This document shows, piece after piece, positions 54,458 through 64,000 of a DNA stretch of 64,000 nt (the stretch's first letter is position 1; the number at the start of each line of letters is the position of its first letter). The notes beneath the pieces are model-generated. The model was not told the DNA's origin and ran no database searches. It saw only the letters and a list, made by a program, of their open reading frames with translations. The translations under genes and the position numbers were made by a program. The stretch comes from Rhipicephalus microplus (Eukaryota; Arthropoda; Arachnida; Ixodida; Ixodidae), in the NCBI RefSeq assembly GCF_043290135.1, contig NC_134700.1, positions 155,264,053-155,328,052 of the forward strand, read 5' to 3'.

Positions 54458-56380
54458 CTAACTGGCAAACATGTCGTTATCATATATCACATCAAGCTGA
54501 TGCTGTTACTGACACTGACAGCGTAGTCTCACTCATAGAAAACAAATTAAATCAGTGTTCCAAGTTTGTTAAAATTGCTGAAGGTTACGTTGGAGTAGAC
54601 GCTGAATACGAAAGACTTAGGGCCATTCGCCACAGAGCTGGAAGAAAATACAGACGCACTGGTCTACTTGAAGATTACCGCGACTGTCAAAGAACGCATG
54701 ACCGCATGAGATGACAACTGGATAGATAGGCAAAAAGCGCTGGCGGGAATTCTGCACTTCGCTAACGCCATTTACAACCTAGTCAAAATTATGGAATGCT
54801 CTATGCTCCTTTAGTGGGACAGTACCACATCAACAACCATTTAGAGCCTTAGCTTCAGTGAAGAATGTACCGGAAACAACCGTTGCAGACGAATTTTGTC
54901 AGCATATTACACGACCTAGTGCAGCCGGGCACACGCCTAAATACCTTAAGTTTGTTGGGGATATTAAATCATTGATTACTTTTTCTCTCGATACACATCA
55001 TGATGACCTAGATCATCCGTTTTCACTGCAAGAATTAAATAATGCTCTTGCAGTGTGCCGACAGAGGACAGCAGCTGGTCCTGATGGGATAACATATGCA
55101 GCATTAAAAAAACTGGGTCTTGTGGCCACATATACTTTGTTGATATTTAATGATGCATGGACCACACAGTGCCTTCCACCCTCCTGGAAAGTTGCAAGAG
55201 TGGTCCCAATTCTCAAACCCGGAAAAACGCCTTTATCCATACATTATTTCTGTCCTGTCAGCCTGACTAGCTGTTTTTGTAAACTTACGGAAAAGATGAC
55301 AGACGCTATACTTCAGTGGTGGGTGGAATGTACCAACGTGCTTCCAGAAAATATGGCAGGTTTTCGTAAACGCCGCTGTACCATGGATGCCATTCTAGAC
55401 ATTGTAACTTATGTAGATCATGAGAGGAGCTGTGGAAGAATCGTCGTTGCAGTATTTCTAGGTATAAAGTGAGCATTCGACACAACCAGCCATGCTCATG
55501 TACTACACGGTTTAATTCAGTTGGGAATAGTAGGCAGGACACTAAGATGAATTGCAGAATTCTTAAGAGACAGGAAAATCTTCATTGACACGGCTGACGG
55601 TAAAAGTAAAGAGCATGAAGTTAGTCAAGCAGTCCCACAGGGTAGCGTACTAAGCCCATTTTTATTTAATTGCGTTACGGCTGAAATATACCATATCTTA
55701 CCTACTCGTTTGAAATATTCCATATATGCAGACGATCTGTGCATCTGGGCGTCAGACACGAGCATCCAAGCAGTTCAGCAAAAAGTTCAAAATGGGCCGA
55801 CAATAATCAATGGCTTTTTTAAGAGCAGATGGCATGATTCTTTCCCATGAGAAAACATCTGTACTTCCGTTCACGAGGAAATGCCTTAAATTATAACTTC
55901 AGATAGACTCTCATCGCTTACAACTTGTGCGGCAGCACAAATTTTCAGGGGTTCTTTTAGCAAACGTCTGTCTTGGGCACCACAGATAAAATCATCAGAG
56001 GACAAAGTCAACTCTTTAATGAATATATTACGTAGACTGACCGGAGACAGATGGGGTAGTTCATGTTCTTCTTTATTGCATGTACATTAAGCAATAATTC
56101 GACAAAGAATAGCTTACTCTGCCCCGGTTTTACATGGGATGTCACGTAACATAGAGAATAGGATTCAAAGATTGTTGGCCAGAAGCCTTCGTATATGTAT
56201 TGGTGTACCACGAGCGTCTGCCAGTGCTTTAGTAATTACGGAGTCTCGTCAGCAGACTTTCCATGCTATGAGATTTACGGAAACTTGCCGGCATTATCTT
56301 CGGTTGGCAACTCAAGACGCTAATCATCCCCTATACCGAGCTATTCAGGAGAGATCAGGTGCAAGAATACATAAAATATA
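54458..56380 (+). pseudogene. LINE ORF2, reverse transcriptase
   Basis: Open part 54858-55472 has T-A-A-G-P-D-G-I-T, W-K-V-A-R-V-V-P-I-L-K-P-G-K, P-V-S-L-T-S-C and E-N-M-A-G-F-R. Then come decayed pieces with V-P-Q-G-S-V-L-S-P (about 55632) and Y-A-D-D-L-C-I-W-A (about 55725-55751). The thumb region near 56150-56380 reads R-I-Q-R-L-L-A-R-S-L-R. Several stops and shifts make it inactive. Confidence 0.85.
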
Positions 56381-56708
56381 GTAGAATTCAAGAGTTTACT
56401 GCCTACGCACGAATACTGGCCTCCATGTGCATCCCACCCACCATGGCGACTCTCTATCCCAGATATTACAACTTCGATTCCGAGAATAAATTGTAAGAAC
56501 GATCTGCCCATAATCGTAATAAAGCAATTAATTTCAACACACCTTTATACTAACTATGAAGACTATATTCACGTATACACCGACAGATCATGTCTGAATC
56601 AAAGCTCTACGTGAGCATTCTTTGTACCTGCATACCAAGCGAGAAAAGCTTTTAAACTAAGCCATTTCACAACATCCACGACGGCAGAACTCTATGCAAT
56701 ACTCTGTG

Positions 56709-56944
56709 ATTGATTTGTGGGGTTTAACGTCCCAAAACCAATATATGAATATGAGAGACGTTGTAGTGGAGGGCTCCGGAAATTTAGACCACCCGGGGCT
56801 CTTTAACGAGCACCCAAATCTGAGTACACGGGCCTACAGCATTTCCGCCTCCATCGGAAATGCAGCCGCCACAGCCGGGATTTGAACCCGCGACCTGCGG
56901 GTCAGCAGCCGAGTACCTTAGCCACTAGACCACCGCGGCGGAGC
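56709..56944 (-). mobile_element. Ruka SINE in LINE RNase H
   Basis: Minus-strand copy with TTGATTTGTGGGGTTTAACG start and a complete head ending CACCGCGGCGGA. GCAATACTCTGTG flanks it at 56696-56708 and 56945-56957 (13 bp, perfect). Without it the T-A-E-L-Y-A-I-L-C motif is continuous. Confidence 0.96.
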
Positions 56945-57265
56945 GCAATACTCTGTGCTTTACGCTTCATATGTTTACAGCCAGGTCCACTTCGAGGGGT
57001 AGTTATCATTGACTCACAGTCCTGATTAGTTTCTTTAAAAGGAATTAGCTTGGGAAACAAAGCTAGTGAGCTCGCATGAAATACAGAGGACGTACGCTAT
57101 AGCAAAAGATTTAAAACACACCATAATGTTCCAGTGGGTGCCAAGCCACCGCGGAATCACAGGAAACGACATAGCTGATCACATTGCACGTGCAGGACAT
57201 CAAGAAAATAATATATCACGCTACCTCTGTCGATGAGCGATGCACGGTGTCTAATAAATAAGCTG

Positions 57266-57691
57266 TCTCGTTCCCTGGATTTCGTGCCGACCGGTTGTGC
57301 GCCCGCGCGCTCCGCGCGCTCGTGACCTTCGGCGTCATCGTAGCTCTGGCCGACTGGGCTGGCCCTACGTCACCTCCTGTCGCCGACGGTCTTCGACGAC
57401 AGCGCAGCTCTCACCTACTGGACCTGCTCTACGCCATCTACAGACGCCGACAACATCTCTCGCAAGTGTACCACGTCCTCGGACTCCAGTGACCGTGCTT
57501 CCATCTTTCCTGTCTCTCCTATCCCCTCAGTTTGTTGTTGCTTCTTCTTCCTCTTTTCTATACCTTTACTTCTACTCTTTTTATCTCTCCTCATCCCCAT
57601 TCCTTGTGAGCTCTGTGGCGGTGTCGCTCCTGAAGCAGACAATAACGGGGCTCACTTTTCTCTTCCTTTCTCTATCTTAAGAACCACTCTC
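57266..57691 (+). mobile_element. 426-bp insertion in the LINE with 13-bp duplication
   Basis: AATAAATAAGCTG flanks it (57253-57265 and 57692-57704). The left half is GC-rich with a short open frame that shows no known domain, and the right half is CT-rich. It ends CACTCTC directly before AATAAA. It looks like a 5'-truncated retroelement 3' end whose polyadenylation signal overlaps the target copy. Confidence 0.7.
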
Positions 57692-58561
57692 AATAAATAA
57701 GCTGAGCTGTCAACTGCCTAGGGAAAGCTGGTTCAAAAATAGTGCGCAAAACTCTCTGTTGTATAACATTGATCCCGGTATAGAATTGAATATTCCGTTA
57801 AAGGTTAGCCGATCAGTATAAACAGTCATCCATAGGCTTTGTCTTGGTACAGCCTACACGAAGGCTTTCCTGTATAGAATAAGGAAAGCTGGCAGTCCTA
57901 CCTGCTCATGTAGAGAAGCTCAAGAAGACTTGGAGCCTATTGTTGGAGCTGAAGCAATATTCTTCTGCATTGTAAAAATTATGACGTACCTAGAAAGAAC
58001 CTTTTCAAAAACTCAATTTTTTGGATATGCGACCTCCATCAATTGCAAAAATCTTGGGTCCACGGCCAAAAGGAAAGCTACAAGCCACTGCAGTACGTGC
58101 AGTCGTTCACTTTCTGGTGGAATCACAAATAGCGCAAAAGTACTAAACAAAAAACAAATGTTAACCGTTGTACGTTTCAAAACAGTATTTTCGTGTTTCA
58201 CTACGATAAGTTTGGAAAAACCTTTCTGAATCAGAAACATGTCAGTATTTAAGCGACAAGATCACCTTAGACATTTTAATGAAATTTCACGTTTTTGTGT
58301 GAACATTTAAATTGGCGTGCTTACTTGTGTGGGTTTTCTTTTTTACAAACTCAGTGTGGTGCGGACACAGTTCTCAGTGTAGAAAAACGTGAACTCATTG
58401 TGTAAGTGTTGTGCTATGTACATGTGTATAGCCTTGTGTTTGCTACAAAATGTGCGATGTTGACTTTTGTGCAAGAGAAGAGGAGTAGCCGGCGCCACGC
58501 ATTGGCACCAACCTCTCCTTACATACATTTAATAAAAAAAAGGTCGTGAAAGTTGCGAATA

Positions 58562-58735
58562 TGTTTTCTTGGCCAATCCCCCAGGGTGGGTATGTGCCAT
58601 GGATGCCAGGCTACAAACAAACAAAACGAATAAAGAACAGCCAGCCTGCAGGGAGGGCGTTGTCTCCGAGTCTCATTCATTACAATGGCGCAGTCGACGA
58701 ATAAGAAGTCTTACCATAGAACACCTATATAAAAT
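58562..58735 (+). repeat. Family F LTR end and primer-binding site fragment (F3)
   Basis: CTTGGCCAATCCC, GTGGGTATG, GCCTGCAGGGAGGGCGTTG and CTCATTCATTACA match the 5' LTR of F2. After one base follows TGGCGCAGTCGACGA. The gag start then decays within about 40 bases. Confidence 0.65.
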
Positions 58736-60870
58736 CATTTAGAGAGGGGAAACTGTACCTGTGAAGCGCAACGAAAAGAAAGGTAGCGGTGGCGTTCTGA
58801 ACTAACTCATCCAACCTAGAAATGGCACTGCTAGGACTATCATCATCATTGCGTTGGGGCAATATAGTTATGGTGGCTGGCATTCTAGCCCCTAACATAG
58901 CGGCTGCTTTGGTTGCAGGAGCGGGTGGTAAATGTGCGCGCCCGCAAGTTTTAGGCATTTATTTGCTGCTGTTGCGGGGTCGTATACGCACGCATGGCAG
59001 CCTAACGTTACTATAAATATCTCCGCTATGCTGCCTGGTGACCGAGAGGCCTCTACTGGCAAAAAACACGGCAAGCAAGTAAGCTTGCATTGTTTATTGA
59101 CAATCGTGAATGCAGCAGCATACATGTAAACAAGGAACACTGTCTCTCACACATTCGAACAATGCATGCAAAAAAAACAGTAATACCCATCTGTTCAATA
59201 AAATTACCCGCTGAAATTGTGCAACATTTTCTTTTGTCTCGTTCAGTCAGACAACAATTATTACACCGGACACCCCTTGCACAGTACTTGGTACCATGCT
59301 GCCCGTTGCCTTTCTCACCACACGCGCCCTCAAGAAGTGTAGTGTGAATACGATTAGCTTGAGCCGCATTATTGTATTTGAAAACACATTGGCGAGAGGC
59401 ACATCTCACTGAATAAAAAAATGACTCCACGCTGTTGTGGTGATGTTCCCTGCATATAACATTGTTCTCAATATTGTGTTTAGAATCTGTGTTCTTACCT
59501 GCGCGTCCGATATTTTTACGACTAACTAGATAAACTTCTAGTTAGGGTAAGCTCGTGCATCCTGAGAAAACACAATTTACAGCATCATGTTGAAAAGGAA
59601 ACTTAGTTTACGTTTCAAAAGAGGTGAAAGGGTTGCAGTGGCAGACACTTCTATTGAGTAACAGTTGGCGAATTGTGAAAGCCTGAGTCAAGCATTTTAG
59701 CAAGTCAACATTGTTGTGAAATTCGTCACGGATGACAAGTTCAGAGAATGAGCTACCCTTGCCCTATATCGCCTACTGTTGATCAGGTAACACAAGAGAT
59801 AGAGGATGCCTGTTGGTGTTCCCAAAAGCACTCATTCGTAAAGAAGAAATTATGCACCAGTGGACAGCATTCGCAATACACTGCACATGACATATACGCG
59901 TACAATAGGGGCATACGGAACACTAGTAACCCTGAACAGCTGAGAAGTGCTGATGGTCACGGTAGTAATGTTAGATAAATAGGTAGTGAATAATCATTGC
60001 AGTCAAATCTGCATATTAAATTTTTCTACAAAGTTTATTGATAAAGTAAGGGCTATTTCCGAATCTTTCAGTATTTGCACGTCACACCAAAGAGTTATGT
60101 GCACAGGAAAATCTGCTACTTCTCAGCGAAAGTACTGAAGTGATTGTTATGGCTCAGTAGTCATCTGCTTGCCGGGAAACGCTGACAACAATGTTGGCGG
60201 ATATTGTTGCTCTCACTTGTTGGGAGGTGTACACTGTATTTACATTTTTGCATGCAAAAGAATCACTATCTTTTCCAATTTACGAGGAGTTGTGCACAGT
60301 TCATGGACCATTATGAGGAGTGAAACAAGTGTCAGAACACGGGGTTGAGACTTCCGAAATGGCTGCACAAATGTGTACGACAAAGAGTGGCGCACCACGC
60401 CAAGCATCCAGACCAACCAAACTTTCCCAGTGGACTGGATATTGCAATAAATTGAGGACTAACAGTGGTCTGTGAGACAAATTTTCCCTTGTTAGCCTCA
60501 ATTCAATTTGTACAATTGTAGCCGATATGCCCATATATCACAAAGCTAGGTTCCAGAAAATGCTTACCGACCAACTCAAACACAAAAGGACATGAAGTGA
60601 ATGAGCGTTTTTGGACTGCTACCTATAAAACAGCGATGATTTGTTTTCGCAAACTGTTGTACAGATGACGACGCTTCATAGTGTACGCCATTGAAGAAAC
60701 AACACAGTGGTGCCACCACTTATTTTCACAAAAAAACAAAAAAATTCAAGCAATTAGCTTGCTCCAGTTAGAAAATGATGGCTACCATTTTCGAAGTAAA
60801 AAGGGGTGTTTCATGTATAATTTCATAAAATGTGGGCCACAGAAACGCTCACCACAGTAATAAGCACAAT
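58736..60870. other. No recognised gene
   Basis: Open frames of 60-125 codons exist on both strands without a recognisable domain or codon signature. Parts near 60500-60870 may belong to the mariner-like remnant that follows. Confidence 0.35.
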
Positions 60871-60879
60871 AAACAATGA

Positions 60880-61320
60880 TGACGTCGCAAATTCTCATCC
60901 GGAATCGGCCTCCTACAAGACACCGTGCATTCTTGCACCACAATCAGAATCAATGGGAGATCAAATATTTTGGTAGGGAACACTTATTGCTCACCCTACT
61001 TTCCTGAGCCAGCACCATGCGATTATTTCCTCTTCTTTCACATGAAACATGGGCTCGGGGTACGATTTGAAGAGTGAGAAATTGAAGACCACTGTTCGCT
61101 ACAGGTTCAATTACCAGGTGGCTATCTTTTATGCAGATTGACTAAAGAAACTACTGTGACATTACGAGAAGTACTAAGAAGTTAGCAGTGATTTTGTAGA
61201 AAAGTGAAGTAGATTTTTGCTAAACTAAGCCCTTCAATAAACACTTTTGCTAATATTTACTTACTTGCTTGGAACCAAATGCCCCTTACTTTTTGACTGA
61301 CCGTCAGAGTTTTTATGATT
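60880..61320 (+). pseudogene. Mariner-like transposase remnant
   Basis: Around 61010-61065 one frame reads P-A-P-C-D-Y-F-L-F-F-H-M-K, close to the mariner motif S-P-D-L-A-P-x-D-Y-x-L-F that carries the last catalytic Asp. The following G-L-G and R-F-E-E fit the family order. A terminal CCCCTTACTTTTTGACTGACCG lies at 61281-61302. All frames are broken and the 5' part is not clear. Confidence 0.5.
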
Positions 61321-62117
61321 TGCATTGACAGATGAATGAATGAGGATTTTTTTGTGCCAATGATGCATAGTCATAAAAGACACTGCTCAAACGATGGACA
61401 ACGGCAGAAGCTGAATCCACATTTTCATTCCTCACTACTTACCAGCTGTCTGCCTCACTCTTAACACGGGTATCATACGAAACTAGTCCTTCTGGCTACA
61501 TGTTTCACAGCAATATAAAGGAAATAGCTGTTAGGAGACATTCGAATCATCAACATGTACAAACACCGGTCAACTGTGATTATACCTACTGAGTGCCCTC
61601 AGTCATTGTTTTGTTAAAAATTAACATACCTTTAAAAATGCCTTGTCTGGTGTCAGGTATTTTACTTAGAACAAATAATATTACATTAAAAGGTCTTTAT
61701 TTGAACTCGGTTAAGTAAAAGCACACAACCCTGTGTGTTTCTATGGGGGGAAATCTCTCGACAAATCGAACACATTGGTATTCACAACAGCTCATTTAAA
61801 CTGGGAGCCCCTTGTTCTCATTGCTGCTCGCACAAGTATGGCCAGAGTGATCACAAAATTTTGCAAAATCAAACCAAACTAAATTTACTAGAAGTAGATA
61901 ACAACCGAACAACAGCATTTCTCAGCAGATAAGATTTCGGATGCCGAACTGGAGCCCTTAGACAAGCTACGAATGATGATCACGAGGCCACGAGGCCACA
62001 GTAGAAGAAATGCAAGCGAATGCAAATTACTGATTACTTTTCATTTTGATTGCGTTAACTCTGTCATGTAAACAAACATGTTTCAATGCACAAATATTGA
62101 CATACTTTCAACACTAA
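61321..62117. other. No recognised feature
   Basis: AT-rich sequence without a supported gene or repeat. Confidence 0.35.
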
Positions 62118-62800
62118 AGCTCACTGCTTGCGTACATGTCGGTGCTTGTTTTCGGCGTATTATCAGCCTGATTACACCCACTGCAGGGCAAAGGCCTCTC
62201 CCATACTTGAAAAATTGAATTGCTGCACAAACTTGAAGGAAAACAAGGGAGACAGGAAAGAGCGCTCTTTCTTGTCTCCATTGTTTTCCTTCAAGTTTGT
62301 GCAGCAATTCAATTTTTCAAGTATGAACCAACTAGTCTGCAAAAAAGTATTGCCTCTCCCATGATCAGTCAATCAACTCGGTCCTGTGCTTCCTGCTGCC
62401 ACGTTATACGTACAAACTTTTTAATATCATCGGCCCACCTAACCTTCTGTCTTCACTTCGTGCGTTTTCCTTCTCTGTGAATCCAGTCAGTTACGCCTAA
62501 TGACCAGCGGTTATCCTCCTTGCGTACTACGTGCCCGGCCCAAGTCCATTTCTTCTTGATTTTAACTATAATATTCTTAACGCCGATTTGTTCCCTGACC
62601 CAATCTGCTCCCTTCTTGTGTCTTAAGGTTACACCTGTTTCTCCTTTTCATCGCTCGTTGCATCGTCCTCAATTTAAGCTGAATGCTCTTTGTAAGCAAC
62701 CAGGTTTCTGCTCCGTAGGTAAGTACGGGCAAGATGCAGCTGATATATACCTTCCTTTTGAGGGTTAGTGACAGATTATCATTCATTATTTGAAAATGCT
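62118..62800 (-). pseudogene. RTE-like LINE 3' remnant
   Basis: On the minus strand near 62577-62786 one frame reads L-K-R-K-V, I-L-P-V-L-T-Y-G-A-E-T-W and L-R-T-M-Q-R-A-M-K, the C-terminal RT region common in arthropod RTE-type elements. Further on, the plus strand carries the block GCCCGGCCCAAGTCCATTTC and the end block CACTGCAGGGCAAAGGCCTC, which I recall as common in this element type. It is interrupted by the insertion at 62205. Confidence 0.65.
62205..62351. mobile_element. 147-bp snap-back insertion with 11-bp duplication
   Basis: GCCTCTCCCAT flanks it (62194-62204 and 62352-62362). Inside, 62206-62260 and about 62272-62326 are inverted repeats (ACTTGAAAAATTGAATTGC against GCAATTCAATTTTTCAAGT) around a GAGCGCTC centre. 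About 25 further bases follow the right arm. Confidence 0.85.
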
Positions 62801-64000
62801 TGTCGAATGTGATACATCCATCCTTCTTCTAGTTATTTCACTATCATGGTTCGCCTCCTCGATTTCTACCTCTGCAAGACATGTCTCGCTTAATAAAGGG
62901 ACGAGTTCTTGCACAGTTTCTCTTTTTAGATCTTTGACAGTGTCACTTCCAATATTCATGTGGTATCGGCAATTTTGTTTCAACACTAATATAGCTGTAC
63001 CTACCACTGCTTTCCAACAATCTTTACATTCACAGCAATCTATACACAATGTGAAAATGAAGTGCTGCTAAATATGCACTACTACAAGCCCATTTGTTAC
63101 CCAGTTATATGCGATACTATATGCAAAGTTTGACACGCAGAGTGAAGTACAGTATGTGCACCTCATCGCATGCGTTGTGCAAAAAATGTGAAGCCTGCAC
63201 ATTTTCTGTAAACTGAGAAATTCATAAAGCAAGCAAAAACAATCTGTGCACCCTATTTCGTACAGCTTGAACATACTGTACACTATCACTGCTTTTCAGT
63301 ATAAGGCTTCCATTTGTCCACCTGGTATATTGGTGACGCATGGGGTTGTCACTAAGGCAGCTGTTGAGCTTTTTACGACAGGATGTGGGTAGCTTGGTAA
63401 TCAATGGTCTCTGTTTAGTCCAGTTTTCTGAGAAGAAAAGAAAAACACTCATGAGCAGGGTAAAACAGAAATGGTTGAACAAATTATGTTCAATAAATAA
63501 AGTGCCTTCAGCCATACCATTCGAGGATTTTGGCCCATGAGCTTGCTTTCAGTGATGCCACATTCTCCGCTGACTTGAGGTGGGTTCAGAGAGATGAGGC
63601 ATCCAAGCGTATACTGATATGAACAGTTCCTTGAAGGCTGTGGTTGGGTTGTAAGAAAAAATAATCAGTCCTAGTTACTCTAGTAGAAGCGTGAGCGGAT
63701 TTGTGATGCATCACTAAGAAGAATGTGTATGGGAACACTGCATATAAGAAAGGTAGTGTGGACATAACATTGCAGTTTTTGTGAATTTGTGTTGTGGATG
63801 GCATTATAAAGAATTTGTTTTAGTGCTGCTCTTCAGAGGACAAAGCTAGGTAATTCGCCAATGGATGGAGAATACGGTTCATGTAAATGTAGTATGCTTC
63901 ATTGTAAACTTACGAAAGATACAAACGCGCATATGTACTAAAGGTTCATTTGGCTCTACTATGCATTGAATGTATGAGCATATATTGCTGGAGACTCATT
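62801..64000. other. No recognised feature
   Basis: AT-rich sequence with short frames only. No supported gene, RNA or repeat up to the window end. Confidence 0.35.

Larger units (their letters stand above)
56560..58240 (+). pseudogene. LINE ORF2, RNase H and C-terminal zinc region
   Basis: It begins V-Y-T-D near 56571, where Y-T-D-G-S is usual. T-A-E-L-Y-A-I-L is split by the Ruka at 56709, then I-I-D-S-Q-S lies near 57008, and F-Q-W-V-P-S-H-R-G-I-T-G-N-D near 57130-57171. The insert at 57266-57691 follows. After it come V-I-H-R-L-C-L-G and S-P-T-C-S-C, the start of the CCHC-type end. Confidence 0.78.
52233..58541 (+). mobile_element. I-clade-like LINE, near full length, decayed
   Basis: Order: ORF1 with CCHC knuckles, ORF2 with AP-type endonuclease, RT, RNase H, a zinc-binding end, a 3' untranslated region with TTTAATAAAAAAAA (58529-58540). 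RNase H after RT argues for the I group and against Jockey or CR1. It is interrupted by a Ruka (56709) and another insert (57266). The left end is approximate. Confidence 0.82.

Noticed and set aside
57297..57680. 127-codon frame as a small host protein
   Set aside because: It lies inside a retro-insertion with target duplications and is low-complexity in its second half.
60301..60534. 77-codon minus-strand frame
   Set aside because: No recognisable domain and no supporting context.

Overview
The window is animal nuclear DNA, and everything points to a hard tick (Ixodidae, probably Rhipicephalus or a close relative). The strongest sign is about nine copies of a tRNA-derived SINE whose A box, B box and long tail match, as I remember it, the Ruka SINE described from Rhipicephalus appendiculatus. 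Long AT, AC, TAA and TACA microsatellites, dense nesting of Ty3/gypsy and LINE elements and the absence of any bacterial operon logic fit the same picture. I found no intact host protein-coding gene, no functional-looking tRNA or rRNA gene and no CRISPR array. The only host-gene hint is a very short THAP-like start near 4542.

Layout. 1-11.4 kb is a graveyard of old LTR elements. A minus-strand copy (about 276-3561) and a plus-strand copy (about 7174-11393) of one gag-protease element face away from each other, each with the same second SINE at the outer edge of its 5' LTR. One 3' LTR is split by a solo LTR. 12.6-36.4 kb is the centrepiece: three related Ty3/gypsy elements, E1 (12989-23032), E2 (23039-28431) and E3 (28534-36057, minus), all abutting AT repeats. 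E1 carries a nested gag-protease-only LTR element, E4 (16445-20949). E3 carries a nested 5'-truncated LINE (33172-35508). Two fold-back repeats lie at the outer edges of this cluster, one with a hammerhead-ribozyme-like core.

36.4-52 kb holds microsatellites, Ruka copies, a CR1/L2-like LINE (39551-41910) and two copies of a composite repeat with internal units of about 140-150 bp. 52.2-58.5 kb is a nearly full-length but decayed I-clade-like LINE (ORF1 with zinc knuckles, then endonuclease, RT and RNase H), itself hit by a Ruka and by a second insertion. 58.5-64 kb is mostly unrecognised sequence with a mariner-like remnant and an RTE-like LINE tail.

How the parts work together. E1-E3 share one plan: a 4-nt spacer after the 5' LTR, a common primer-binding site, gag ending in a CCHC knuckle and a Ser/Pro-rich tail, then pol in the -1 frame. 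In E2 and E3 the heptamer GGGAAAC sits directly before the gag stop, the classic layout for programmed -1 frameshifting. E3 is the youngest: one mismatch between its two 132-bp LTRs and a fully open pol. Its only visible lesion is the LINE, whose 12-bp target duplication leaves gag in frame on both sides. All similarity statements come from reading the sequence by eye; no database search was run.
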